Source: AG41 sp036522815 (lineage in GTDB: Bacteria > Gemmatimonadota > Gemmatimonadetes > Gemmatimonadales > GWC2-71-9). Taken from it: DNA of 64,000 nt. The notes below the pieces were generated by a model. The model saw nothing but the letters and a program-made list of their open reading frames with translations, was not told where the DNA came from and ran no database searches. The position numbers and the translations under genes were made by a program. Positions 51,103-59,173 of this stretch are shown piece by piece; within the stretch, counting starts at the first letter, position 1; each line of letters starts with the position of its first letter. The stretch is from the NCBI GenBank assembly GCA_036522815.1, contig DATDFC010000118.1, forward strand, positions 1-64,000. Reading direction: 5' to 3'.

Positions 51103-51874
51103 GGTGCTGCCTAGCGTGGCTCATGCGGTCTTTGCCGTGACCATGATCGCCCTCGGAGTCCTGGGCCTGATCACGGGTGATTTCACCCCGATCTGGCTGC
51201 CCGCGCCTGGCGGCGTACTCCGCGCGCTCCTCGTCTATCTCTGCGCCATCGTCCCGCTGGCCTCCGGCGTCGGGCTGCTCTGGCCGGGAGCCGCCGCCGT
51301 CGCTTCCCGTGGGCTGGTCGGCCTGCTCCTGGCCTGGCTGCTGCTATGGGATGTGCCCCACCTCGTCCTCCATCCCGGGATGGAGCTTACGTGGGCAGTC
51401 GCGAAAAGCGCGGCGCTGGTGGCGCCCGCCTGGGTGCTGTACGTCTGGTTCGCGGGCGAGCGGGATCGGCCGCGGCTCGGCTTCGTCACTGGCGACGCGG
51501 GACTGCGCATCGCGCGGGCGCTGTACGGCCTGGCCTTGATCGTTTTCGGCCTCGCCCATTTCACCTATATCGAGCGAACCACGTCGATGGTGCCCGGTTG
51601 GCTGCCATGGCATCTGGCCTGGGCGTACTTCTTCGGCTGTACCTTTATCGCGGGGGGCGTAGCGGTGCTCATCGGCGTGTATGCACGGCTGGCAGCCATG
51701 CTCACGGTGCTGCAGCTGGGTATGTTCACCCTGCTGGTGTGGATACCCGTCGTGGTGGCGAGACCCAGCGCCTCCGATTGGAGCGAGTTCGTCGTCTCTT
51801 GGGCGTTGACGGCCGCCGCTGGGGTGGTGGCGGACTCTTACGGCGGCATGCCGGCGGCCTCCCAGAACCCATGA
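51071..51874 (+). CDS. DoxX-like multi-helix membrane protein
   Basis: 267 aa from ATG 51071. About seven hydrophobic helices in two similar halves (VFAVTMIALGVLGLITGDF...; ALYGLALIVFGLAHFTYIERTTSMVPGWLPW...GCTFIAGGVAVLIGVYARLAAMLT). The second half matches DoxX-like proteins. The stop overlaps the carbonic anhydrase start (ATGA), so the three genes 50440-52509 form a tight operon. Confidence 0.75.
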   Translation: MPRDGSISTYKVLPSVAHAVFAVTMIALGVLGLITGDFTPIWLPAPGGVLRALLVYLCAIVPLASGVGLLWPGAAAVASRGLVGLLLAWLLLWDVPHLVLHPGMELTWAVAKSAALVAPAWVLYVWFAGERDRPRLGFVTGDAGLRIARALYGLALIVFGLAHFTYIERTTSMVPGWLPWHLAWAYFFGCTFIAGGVAVLIGVYARLAAMLTVLQLGMFTLLVWIPVVVARPSASDWSEFVVSWALTAAAGVVADSYGGMPAASQNP

Positions 51875-52509
51875 TCTCAGGTCAGCAAGCACTCGTGCAG
51901 TTGCGAGAAGGCAACCGTCGCTTTGTTGCCAGCATTCGCGACCCGGCTGCTCCGCTCAGCCAACCCCGCCCCGTGCGGCTCCCGCTTGCCCAAGAGCCGT
52001 TTGCCATTGTGCTCGGGTGTTCTGACGCTCGTGTTCCCGCAGAGCTCGTTTTCGGGCAGGGGTTTGGCGACCTCTTCGTGATCCGGGTAGCTGGCAATAT
52101 TGTGGCGCCCTCCCAGGTCGGCAGCGTCGAGTTTGCGGCTGCGCGCTTCGGCACGCGTCTGGCGGTCGTGCTGGGGCACACGCAGTGTGGCGCCATCGCG
52201 GCTACGGTAGAGGAGCTCCGCCAGCCCGCCTCGCATCAGTCCCCCAATCTCCGCTCCATCGTGGACCGGATCCGCCCCTCGGTCGAGCCTCTGCTCGCCA
52301 CGGCCGTGGGGCTCGAGCCCGAGGCCTTGCTCGCGCACGCAGTCCGCGCCAACATCCGGGCGGCCGCGGATCATTTGCGACATGGGTCCGGGGTTCTGGA
52401 GCGGCTCGTCGACCGCGACGGGCTGCTGATCGTCGGCGCAGAGTACTGTCTCGAAACTGGGGTCGTGGACTTTTTCGATGGTGTGCCGGAGGCTGGATCG
52501 CGCGGATGA
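51871..52509 (+). CDS. Beta-carbonic anhydrase
   Basis: 212 aa. Zinc ligands Cys50 and Asp52 (GCSDARVP), His103 and Cys106 (GHTQCGAI); RVAGNIV and the C-terminal GAEYCLETGVVDFF confirm the family. Interconverts CO2 and bicarbonate in the cytoplasm. Coupled to the DoxX-like gene. Confidence 0.95.
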   Translation: MISGQQALVQLREGNRRFVASIRDPAAPLSQPRPVRLPLAQEPFAIVLGCSDARVPAELVFGQGFGDLFVIRVAGNIVAPSQVGSVEFAAARFGTRLAVVLGHTQCGAIAATVEELRQPASHQSPNLRSIVDRIRPSVEPLLATAVGLEPEALLAHAVRANIRAAADHLRHGSGVLERLVDRDGLLIVGAEYCLETGVVDFFDGVPEAGSRG

Positions 52510-52521
52510 GGAGGGCAGCTC

Positions 52522-53067
52522 ATGACGACGCGCCGCAACGTCATCGTCCACATCGCCGCCAGCGCGGACGGCTACATCGCCCGCCCCGACGGTGACATCG
52601 ACTGGCTGACGTCCCGCCCCGCTCCCAAAGGTTTCTATGGCATGAACACCTTCATGAAGTCGATCGACACGATGCTGCTGGGGCGGAAGACCTACGAGGC
52701 GAGCGTGCGCATGGGGGCGAAGTTCGATTCGAAGGGTCGGCACATCGTCTTCTCGCAACAGGCGCCACCCGCGGACGTCCCACCAGGCGTGGAGTTCGTA
52801 AACACTGCAATCGGCTCATTCCTGAGTCGTCTGCGGGAGCGGCCCGGCAAGGATATCTGGCTGATGGGCGGCGGCGAGCTCATCGCCTCCTTTCTTGACG
52901 AACACGCGATCGACGAGTTCGTCATCAGTGTGGTCCCGGTGTTCATTGGGGATGGCATCCCACTCATCGCGCGGCGTCACCGCCACGTGCCCATGGATTT
53001 GCGCTCCGTCGAACGGTTCGACGATGGGGTGGTGCAACTGCGTTACCGTGTCCCGAACGACGCCTGA
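52522..53067 (+). CDS. Dihydrofolate reductase family protein
   Basis: 181 aa. NVIVHIAASADGYIARPDGDIDWL, DTMLLGRKTYEAS, DIWLMGGGELIASFLDEHAIDEFVISVVPVFIGDGIPL: the YyaP/YwjB-like DHFR subgroup. GAGGGCAGC upstream of ATG. Third member of this family in the window. Confidence 0.9.
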   Translation: MTTRRNVIVHIAASADGYIARPDGDIDWLTSRPAPKGFYGMNTFMKSIDTMLLGRKTYEASVRMGAKFDSKGRHIVFSQQAPPADVPPGVEFVNTAIGSFLSRLRERPGKDIWLMGGGELIASFLDEHAIDEFVISVVPVFIGDGIPLIARRHRHVPMDLRSVERFDDGVVQLRYRVPNDA

Positions 53068-53074
53068 TACCCCC

Positions 53075-53772
53075 GTGAAATCGTTCTTCGTTGTGTTGGG
53101 CATCGTGTCTGCGTCGTGCGGTCTCCATGCGCAGGCGCCTGGCTGGCAGCCGTCGCCAGGACATGCGCAGACTCCGACAGTGGCGCTGCGGTCGTGGTCT
53201 TTCCCGGCGGCGGCTATCAGATTCTGGCCATCGACCTCGAAGGCACGGAGGTCTGTGACTGGCTGACATCCAGGGGGATCACGTGCGTGCTGCTCAAGTA
53301 TCGTGTACCCAAGGTCGGACCGTCTTGGAACCAGCCGTGCGGTTGTGACCGCAAGACCGGAGCATCCATGCCGCTCGAAGATGCGCAGCGGACGGTCGGG
53401 CTGGTGCGCTTTCACGCCGCGGAGTGGCACATCGACCCACGCAAAATCGGGGTGCTCGGGTTTTCAGCAGGTGGGCACCTGGTCGCCGCAGTGAGCACGC
53501 ATTGTGACGCCCGAGTGTATCCGGCGGTGGATGCTGCCGACCGGGAGAGCTGCCGTCCGGATTTCGCGGTAGCGCTGTCTGACAACGTGGACGACATGCG
53601 CAATTCGCTGGTTTACTACATTGCCCTGAAGAACGCCGGCGTGCCGGCGGAATTGCATCTGTACGCGGAAGGGGGACACGCCTTTGGCCTGCGGCGAACA
53701 GAGCGTCCGATTACGGCATGGCCTCGGCTGGTCGAAACGTGGCTCAAGACCATCGGGATGATTTCGGACTAG
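53075..53772 (+). pseudogene. Degraded secreted alpha/beta hydrolase (esterase) gene
   Basis: GTG 53075 encodes a signal peptide (FFVVLGIVSASCGLHA-Q) and GWQPSPGHAQT. The frame is then lost near 53170 and the hydrolase continues one frame off as GAAVVVFPGGGYQILAIDLEGTE, GFSAGGHL (nucleophile) and GGHAFGLRRT (His). The usual 40-60 residues before the VVVFPGGGY strand and a stretch before NSLVYYIALKNAG are missing. A frameshift plus deletions; a 218-aa start at 53116 is formally open but lacks the export signal. Confidence 0.7.
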
Positions 53773-53794
53773 GTGTCTTGTGCCCCGGCGACCC

Positions 53795-54076
53795 ATGGTT
53801 CACAACGCCATCGAGCGGCTCGCGAAGCTGTTTCGTGACGCTGGCGCGGCCCATGAGAAAGCATTTGCCGCCACCAACGGCCAAGACCCGGAGTGGGCAC
53901 GCTGGTATGCCCGCTACCTCGCGCCGCGGCTGCAGCAGGAGCTTGGCGGTCAGGTGGACCAGGAGGCGCTGGCCGCGGATCTCAGTCAGGTGGACAGCGA
54001 TTATCGAGCTGGTGAGGGCAGGGAGCCGTGGCCGGAGTTCTACGCGCGGTGGTTCATCCGCCGGCGGCAGCAGTGA
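53795..54076 (+). CDS. Hypothetical protein
   Basis: 93 aa from ATG 53795 (GTG 53780 also possible). Helical: MVHNAIERLAKLFRDAGAAHEKAFAATNGQDPEWARWYARYLAPRL...WPEFYARWF. Trp/Tyr-rich. I do not recognise the family, though the pattern is common in soil-bacterial hypothetical proteins. Confidence 0.6.
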   Translation: MVHNAIERLAKLFRDAGAAHEKAFAATNGQDPEWARWYARYLAPRLQQELGGQVDQEALAADLSQVDSDYRAGEGREPWPEFYARWFIRRRQQ

Positions 54077-54091
54077 CCAACGGGGGGATCG

Positions 54092-54598
54092 GTGAACCCA
54101 GAGCAGGCCCTGCTGACGCACTTCCTTGCCGCCATCGCGTATCGCACGCAGAAGGCGCTACGAGAAGCGCCGCCGCACTTCGCCCAGTTTGCGGCGGGAC
54201 ACCAGGTGCGCACGCCCGGTGAGATCCTCCGGCACATGACAAGCCTCATGGGCTACACACGCACGCTGTTCCTCGGCGGCACCTACCCCGTCAAACCGGA
54301 GCCGCTGGCCACACTTGCCGACGAGATCAAGCGGTTCCACGATATGCTCGCGGAGGTTGGTCGTCTGCTGGCGGCCGGAACGCCGTTACGCGAGATCTCT
54401 CATCAGCAGCTCCTCCAGGGCCCGTTTGCCGATTGTATGACGCATGTCGGGCAGCTGGCATTGCTACGGCGACTTGCCGATGCGCCCGTGGCGCCGGAGA
54501 ATTTCGTGTACGCCGACATCCACCGCGACCGCCTCGGTCCTGACCAAGCCATGCCGGCGCGTCCAGATCGACATTGGCCCGAGCGGCCGACGAGCTAG
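54092..54598 (+). CDS. DinB-like family protein
   Basis: 168 aa, GTG start with GGGGG upstream. Four-helix pattern with HFLAAIAYRTQKAL, HQVRTPGEILRHMTSLMGYTRTLFLG and a late HVGQLALLRRLADAP in place of the usual H...H metal motif. So DinB/YfiT-like, possibly without all metal ligands (His present in RHMTSL and THVGQL). Function unknown. Confidence 0.75.
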   Translation: MNPEQALLTHFLAAIAYRTQKALREAPPHFAQFAAGHQVRTPGEILRHMTSLMGYTRTLFLGGTYPVKPEPLATLADEIKRFHDMLAEVGRLLAAGTPLREISHQQLLQGPFADCMTHVGQLALLRRLADAPVAPENFVYADIHRDRLGPDQAMPARPDRHWPERPTS

Positions 54599-54613
54599 AA
54601 GGAGCAAGTGAGT

Positions 54614-54897
54614 ATGGTGCACGTGAACCATGTTGCAGTTGTTGTGGCGGCCGTCGCCGTGTTGGTGCTGGGCTGGCTCTCGCCTACTTACTCGCGTGCC
54701 TCGCGGTCCTCGTCGGCGTCGGCAGCTGCATGAGCGCGATACAGTTCGGCCTCTTCTTGTGGATCGGGTTCCCGGTGATCCTCCTCGCCGGATCGGTGCT
54801 CTGGGGGAACGTCCCGTGGAGGGTGGCCGCCATCCATGCCGGTGACTGGCTCGTGAAGTCGCTGGTGATAGCGATCATCGTGAGCGTGTGGCATTGA
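54614..54897 (+). pseudogene. Frameshifted DUF1761-like membrane protein
   Basis: ATG 54614 begins MVHVNHVAVVVAAVAVLVLGWL, the DUF1761 N-terminus, then stops. From about 54668 another frame reads LALAYLLACLAVLVGVG...IQFGLFLWIGFPVILLAGSVLWGN...IHAGDWLVKSLVIAIIVSVW, the DUF1761 C-terminal half. An internal deletion of about 50 residues with frame change separates them. Confidence 0.7.
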
Positions 54898-54918
54898 GAG
54901 AGTGACGCGATTCCTCCC

Positions 54919-55509
54919 ATGCGCATTCTCCTGATCGGTGCCACCGGCACCATCGGCAAGGCCATCGCCGCCGCGCTCAGCCCGCGACATGACGTCCTGC
55001 GCGCGAGTCGCCAGCAGGCCCCGCTCCACGTCGACTTAGCCGACCCGGCATCGATCCGGGCCTTGTACGCGAAGGTCGGCAAGGTCGGCGCCGTGATCAG
55101 CGCCGCCGGTCAGGCCAGCTTCAAGCCCCTCGACGAGCTCTCGGATGCTGATTTCCGTTTCAGCCTCGACAACAAGCTCATGGGGCAGGTCAACGTGGTC
55201 AGGTATGGATTCGACCGCGTCGACGACAACGGCTCGATCACCATTACCAGCGGCATTCTGGCCCAGCGGCCAGCGCGCGGCAGCGGTGCCGTGAGCCTCG
55301 TGAACGCCGGCCTCGAGGGCTTTGCCCGAGCGGCCGCGCTCGAGGCCCCCCGAGGCATTCGGATCAATGTGGTGAGCCCACCCTGGGTTACCGAGACGCT
55401 GCAGGCACTCGGGATGCCGCTCCAAGGCGGCTTGCCAGCTGCCACGGTGGCACAAGCGTACGTGGGCAGCGTCGAAGGGACGGCGACCGGTCAAGTCATT
55501 TCTCCGTAG
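54919..55509 (+). CDS. Short-chain dehydrogenase/reductase
   Basis: 196 aa. Cofactor motif LIGATGTIGKAIA, Asn-type VISAAGQ, Ser in SITITSGIL; NVVSPPWV follows the active site. The YxxxK motif is replaced by SGAVSLVNAGLEGF (no Tyr/Lys pair), as in short SDR subgroups with atypical active sites. Substrate unknown. Confidence 0.85.
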   Translation: MRILLIGATGTIGKAIAAALSPRHDVLRASRQQAPLHVDLADPASIRALYAKVGKVGAVISAAGQASFKPLDELSDADFRFSLDNKLMGQVNVVRYGFDRVDDNGSITITSGILAQRPARGSGAVSLVNAGLEGFARAAALEAPRGIRINVVSPPWVTETLQALGMPLQGGLPAATVAQAYVGSVEGTATGQVISP

Positions 55510-55519
55510 GAGGATCCCG

Positions 55520-55915
55520 ATGCCGCAGCGACTCCGACTCTTCTATTCGACTCTTACCGGCGTCCTGCTCCTAATCCCCGCTCTGGCGCTGTACCGCAAC
55601 CTGTCCGGGCCCGCGGACATATGGTGGACGCCCCCTGCCATGGCCTTGTCCCTCAGCGAGAGCCAGGATCGCGTGCAGATCTACGCTCGTGGCCGGCCGC
55701 TGGCAGCGCTGCTGGACGCGAAGCTACTGTGGGTCAAGGACGAGGCAGCATCCACGCCTCTGGGCGCGCATGAGATCGGCCTCCGCCTCAACAACTGGGA
55801 CCGCGTTCGAGCGGCGCGACTCCCTGTTTTGCTGATCTACGCCGCGGCGTGCGGAGGTGGCGTGGTGCTGCTGCTCGTCATCGCGACCGGACGGCTGACC
55901 TATCGGGAGGTCTGA
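55520..55915 (+). CDS. Hypothetical two-helix membrane protein
   Basis: 131 aa with AGGAGG upstream of ATG. N-terminal helix (LTGVLLLIPALALYRNL), a periplasmic-size loop, and a C-terminal helix (LPVLLIYAAACGGGVVLLLVI). Unknown. Confidence 0.6.
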   Translation: MPQRLRLFYSTLTGVLLLIPALALYRNLSGPADIWWTPPAMALSLSESQDRVQIYARGRPLAALLDAKLLWVKDEAASTPLGAHEIGLRLNNWDRVRAARLPVLLIYAAACGGGVVLLLVIATGRLTYREV

Positions 55916-55950
55916 GCGCCTTTCGTTCGGCGGCAGGGCACCAGAAGCTG

Positions 55951-55992
55951 CTTGCGCGCGCCACCGCATCGCCCGCAGCTTAAGCGCGATCC
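55951..55992 (+). repeat. attC right-half remnant beyond the array
   Basis: CTTGCGCGCGCCACCGCATCGCCCGCAGCTTAAGCGCGATCC matches the array's conserved right arm for the last 23 bases; the core is TATATGC instead of GTTAGGC. Confidence 0.8.
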
Positions 55993-55995
55993 TAT

Positions 55996-56256
55996 ATGCC
56001 CGCTTTCGCGTTCATCGGCGCGTTCATCCCATTCCTCGCGATGCTTCCACCGTCCATCGCCGCCGTGTGGATTGCCCATCGCTGGCTCAAGACCCGAGGG
56101 GCTGGTTCGGAGCTGCACGCCGAGGTCGCTGCGCTCAAAGACGAGGTGGCCGCGCTGCGCCAAACCCAGGCCGAGTTGCAAGAGCGAGTCGATTTCGCGG
56201 AGCGCATGCTGGCCCAGGTCCGCGAAGGGCCTCGTTTGCCGAACGCCTCGTCCTAG
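55996..56256 (+). CDS. Small membrane-anchored coiled-coil protein, paralogue A
   Basis: 86 aa, 3 bp after the attC remnant. One N-terminal helix (FIGAFIPFLAMLPPSIAAVWIA), then a heptad-rich coil (ELHAEVAALKDEVAALRQTQAELQERVDFAERMLAQVRE). The LQERVDFAERMLAQ ending is shared with the genes at 57224 and 60940. Confidence 0.75.
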   Translation: MPAFAFIGAFIPFLAMLPPSIAAVWIAHRWLKTRGAGSELHAEVAALKDEVAALRQTQAELQERVDFAERMLAQVREGPRLPNASS

Positions 56257-56275
56257 GCCGCAGGGGAGCCCTGGT

Positions 56276-56791
56276 TTGCCTCCGTCGCCCGATCTCCGAA
56301 GCACGCTCCTCGCCGCCTGGAGAACGAGCAATCGCGTCACCGTTTCTCTCGTCGCGCAGCTGCCCGCCGCGCTCTGGGACGTCGTCGTTCCCGGATCACC
56401 TCGACGCACGATCCGAGCGGTTGCGGCGCACCTTCACAACGCGAGATGCATGTGGGTCAAGACACTCGGCCGGGAGCACGGCATCGCCACTCCGCTGCGC
56501 GTCGATTATCGACGCGTCGCGCGGCGCGAACTGGTCGCGGCCCTGAAACGCAGTAGCGACGGGATCGAGGCTTTGCTCACGCTGGGCCTCGAGTCCCAGG
56601 GCCAGGTGCCGCCGTCCAAGGGGTACGTATGGCGCAACTTGGCCCTCGACGTGAACCATGTGCTCACCTACTTCGTGGCGCATGAGGCTCATCACCGCGG
56701 GCAGATCGTCATGGTCGCTCGCCAGACGGGCCACCGGTTGCCGCGCGCGGTTATTGACGGGCTCTGGCAATGGAAAGGGCGTCCTTCATGA
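56276..56791 (+). CDS. DinB family protein
   Basis: 171 aa from TTG 56276, with AGGGGAG 8 nt upstream; no ATG or GTG is available. LLAAWRTSNRVTVSLVAQLPAALW, VAAHLHNARCMWVKTLG (His) and YFVAHEAHHRGQIVMVAR (H..HH, the DinB metal motif). Overlaps the next start by 4 bp. Likely a metal-dependent transferase-like protein of unknown substrate. Confidence 0.88.
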   Translation: MPPSPDLRSTLLAAWRTSNRVTVSLVAQLPAALWDVVVPGSPRRTIRAVAAHLHNARCMWVKTLGREHGIATPLRVDYRRVARRELVAALKRSSDGIEALLTLGLESQGQVPPSKGYVWRNLALDVNHVLTYFVAHEAHHRGQIVMVARQTGHRLPRAVIDGLWQWKGRPS

Positions 56792-57198
56792 CGCGATACA
56801 AGACCGCACAAATCCTCGCGGGAGTGTCCGCCGTTGGCTTCTTGCTCGCGGCCGGACTGCACACGACCGATTATCGGCGGGTGGTGCTGCGGGCGCAGCA
56901 GGGGTTTTCCGGGCTGGCTCCCCTGGTGGCCACGCTGTGGCTGACGTTCGCCGCCGCCCTGGTGATTCTCGGGTTGATCGTGACGCTGGTCGCGTTCGGC
57001 CACGTGACCCCCGGGCGCTCGATTCTGGCGCTGGCGGGCTGTTTCCCGGCAATAACCGTGGTCCTGCAACTGCGGTTTCTCGGGTTCACGCCGCCGGTCG
57101 CGGTCTTCTCGGCCATCGCGGCGCTGAATTTCGCCGCGGCGCTGACCTTCCCGACCGCCCGGCGGCTTGCGCCCCCACAGACGTCGCCCGCACCTTAA
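56788..57198 (+). CDS. Hypothetical four-helix membrane protein
   Basis: 136 aa from ATG 56788, overlapping the DinB stop (ATGA). Helices ILAGVSAVGFLLAAGLH, LVATLWLTFAAALVILGLIVTLVAF, SILALAGCFPAITVVLQL and VAVFSAIAALNFAAALTF. The last about 11 codons and the TAA stop lie inside an attC right-arm remnant, so the C-terminus LAPPQTSPAP is attC-derived. Confidence 0.65.
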   Translation: MTRYKTAQILAGVSAVGFLLAAGLHTTDYRRVVLRAQQGFSGLAPLVATLWLTFAAALVILGLIVTLVAFGHVTPGRSILALAGCFPAITVVLQLRFLGFTPPVAVFSAIAALNFAAALTFPTARRLAPPQTSPAP

Positions 57199-57207
57199 GC
57201 ACGATCT
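57166..57207 (+). repeat. attC right-half remnant overlapping a gene end
   Basis: CTTGCGCCCCCACAGACGTCGCCCGCACCTTAAGCACGATCT versus the array's TCGCCCGCAGCTTAAGCGCGATCC: three changes in the last 23 bases. Core lost. Confidence 0.7.
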
Positions 57208-57223
57208 CGCCCCGGAAGGCCAC

Positions 57224-57460
57224 GTGGACCCTGTCGTGTTTCTCCTCGCCCTCCTGATATTCGTGGGGATTCCGGCCCTCACGGTGATCAAGGTCGCGCG
57301 GCTACGTGCCGGGCGTCCCCAGTCGCTCTCGGCCGACGCCATAGCGCGCCTCGAGGCACTGGAACGTGGCGTCCAGGATCTCCAGAAGGAACTGGCGGAA
57401 ACACACGAGCGGCTGGATTTCACCGAGCGCTTGCTCACCAAGGCCCGGGAAGAGCGATGA
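57224..57460 (+). CDS. Small membrane-anchored coiled-coil protein, paralogue B
   Basis: 78 aa, GTG start. Helix VVFLLALLIFVGIPALTVI, then SADAIARLEALERGVQDLQKELAETHERLDFTERLLTKARE. Same layout and ending as the genes at 55996 and 60940. The stop overlaps the next start (ATGA). PspB-like in layout only; I infer no shock-response role. Confidence 0.75.
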   Translation: MDPVVFLLALLIFVGIPALTVIKVARLRAGRPQSLSADAIARLEALERGVQDLQKELAETHERLDFTERLLTKAREER

Positions 57461-58158
57461 CCGATCGACGATACAACGACAAAGAGATTGCGGCGATCTT
57501 TCGCGCCGCGTCGGAAGGGCCGCTCAGTCCCCAGCGGGAAGTGCCGCCGGAGGAGGGCTTGACGCTCGCCGATCTACAGGCCATCGGCCGTGAAGTCGGC
57601 ATCTCGCCCGTCGCCGTTGCGCAAGCGGCGCAAGCCCTCGATATCCGACGAGAGGCCGCAGCGCGGACGTTTTTCGGACTTCCGATCGGCGTGGCACGCA
57701 CGGTGAACCTCAACCGTCGGCTCAGCGATCCCGAGTGGGAGCGGCTGGTCGTGCAGTTTCGCGAAGTGTTCAACGCACGGGGCACCACGCGCTCGGACGG
57801 CTCATTGCGGCAGTGGACGAACGGGAACTTGCAGGTGCTCCTCGAACCGACCGAAACGGGTCACCGGCTGCGTTTCAGAACCCTGCACGGCGCGGCGCGC
57901 GCGTCCATTGGAGCGGGGTTGGCGGCCCTCGGTGTGACGGCGACGGTCGCCGTCGCGACCGCAATCAGCGGCCACCTTTACGACGCCATTCCGGGAATCG
58001 TGTTCCTGCTGGCCACGGGCCTGGCAATGATTGTGAACGGCGCGCTTCGCTTACCGCGGTGGGCGCGTCTGCGCGGGCGCCAGATGGAGGCCCTTGCGGC
58101 GCAGCTGGCAAGCGCTCCGACTGAGCGTTCTCAACACGCGCGCAGCGGTGAACCGTAG
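57457..58158 (+). CDS. Hypothetical membrane protein, coupled to coiled-coil gene
   Basis: 233 aa. N-terminal YNDKEIAAIFRAASEGP and a helix-turn region, then a soluble part (GLPIGVARTVNLNRRLSDPEWERLVVQFREVF...) and two helices (ASIGAGLAALGVTATVAVATAI, AIPGIVFLLATGLAMIVNGAL) before a basic coil. The YNDKE.AAIF.RA start recurs in proteins of this lineage in my recollection. Function unknown. Confidence 0.6.
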   Translation: MTDRRYNDKEIAAIFRAASEGPLSPQREVPPEEGLTLADLQAIGREVGISPVAVAQAAQALDIRREAAARTFFGLPIGVARTVNLNRRLSDPEWERLVVQFREVFNARGTTRSDGSLRQWTNGNLQVLLEPTETGHRLRFRTLHGAARASIGAGLAALGVTATVAVATAISGHLYDAIPGIVFLLATGLAMIVNGALRLPRWARLRGRQMEALAAQLASAPTERSQHARSGEP

Positions 58159-58163
58159 ACGAT

Positions 58164-58628
58164 ATGAACGTGTTCCCGATCGCGCCGGCGGAGAGCCGTT
58201 ACCTGTGGCTCCTCATTCCCGTGACCGTACTGCTCCTGGCCGTTCTCATTGGAGGCGTGGGGCTGCTCGCGACCTCTGTGCGCGGCGCGCATGCGTCGCG
58301 TTTCGAAATCGCGGGCGACGGCCTCCGCCTGGTGGGCGATCTGTACGGCCGTGTCGTTCCCAAGCGGGATATCCGTGTGGATGGGGCCCGCCGGGTCGAT
58401 CTCGCTCGCGAAGCAGGGCTGCAGCCGAAATGGCGTCGCATCGGAACCGCGCTCCCTGGCTACCAAGCCGGGTGGTTCCGGTTGCGAAACGGAGAGAAGG
58501 CGTTGCTGTACCTCACCGACCGCACGCGGGCGGTCTACATTCCGACCACCGCCGGATACAGCTTGCTGCTGAGTCCGGCGGACCCCGACGCGTTCCTGTC
58601 GCGCTTACGTGCCGTGTTGGGCTCCTGA
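58164..58628 (+). CDS. Bacterial PH-domain-like membrane protein
   Basis: 154 aa. N-terminal transmembrane helix (YLWLLIPVTVLLLAVLIGGVGLLATSV), then a PH-like beta domain (ASRFEIAGDGLRLVGDLYGRVVPKRDIRVDGARRVDL, WFRLRNGEKALLYLTDRTRAVYIPTTAGYSLLLSPADPDAFL), similar to the bPH_5-type family. Starts 5 bp after the previous gene. Confidence 0.75.
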   Translation: MNVFPIAPAESRYLWLLIPVTVLLLAVLIGGVGLLATSVRGAHASRFEIAGDGLRLVGDLYGRVVPKRDIRVDGARRVDLAREAGLQPKWRRIGTALPGYQAGWFRLRNGEKALLYLTDRTRAVYIPTTAGYSLLLSPADPDAFLSRLRAVLGS

Positions 58629-58633
58629 GCGTC

Positions 58634-59146
58634 GTGCGCCGCAAGCGTCTGCTGCTCGTCCTCGTGCTCGGCGTCGCGGCCGGGCTCGTCGTCGTGCTGG
58701 GACGGCGTGCGCCCACCACCAGCAATCCCGCAGCCCGTCCGGTCGCACCTGCCGTGGAGACGCGTAAGCCGGCCCTGCAGGCCGACGCCGAGGGCTACTA
58801 TGTCCCGGGCTATGAATTCACGGTGAACCGGTTCCGGTTCACCGGATTCAGCCTCCGCCCCGACGCCCTCGTCACCTTCGCCCAGACCGGCACTGGTACC
58901 GAGCAGGCCATGGCCTGTCTGGACGTCCTCGTTAGAGCGGATACCGTCCACCTGCGCTGCGACGACCCGCAGGTGGGCACCGTGACGGTCGACGGCAAGT
59001 TCCGCACGCGCGTGGCGACCAATCAACTGGATACGGCGGTGTTGGTCGCGGTCGTAACGGTTCGCAGCGGGAGCGGCGAGATCCTGTACCGGGCGCGAGA
59101 CTCGTTCAAGTGGCACCCGCGTGATTCCGGCGAGCCCGGGACCTGA
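58634..59146 (+). CDS. Hypothetical membrane-anchored or exported protein
   Basis: 170 aa from GTG 58634, 5 bp after the PH-like gene. N-terminal VRRKRLLLVLVLGVAAGLVVVLG is a signal-anchor. The body is beta-rich (FTVNRFRFTGFSLRPDALVTFAQTGTG...CLDVLVRADTVHLRCDD) with a Cys pair. Probably the last gene of the 57224-59146 operon. Confidence 0.6.
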   Translation: MRRKRLLLVLVLGVAAGLVVVLGRRAPTTSNPAARPVAPAVETRKPALQADAEGYYVPGYEFTVNRFRFTGFSLRPDALVTFAQTGTGTEQAMACLDVLVRADTVHLRCDDPQVGTVTVDGKFRTRVATNQLDTAVLVAVVTVRSGSGEILYRARDSFKWHPRDSGEPGT

Positions 59147-59173
59147 ACCGCACGGGAGTCGCGCGTGGATCCA

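Noticed and set aside
51107..51113. GCCTAGC as an attC core remnant
   Set aside because: It lies in the middle of the DoxX-like coding sequence with no arm sequence around it.
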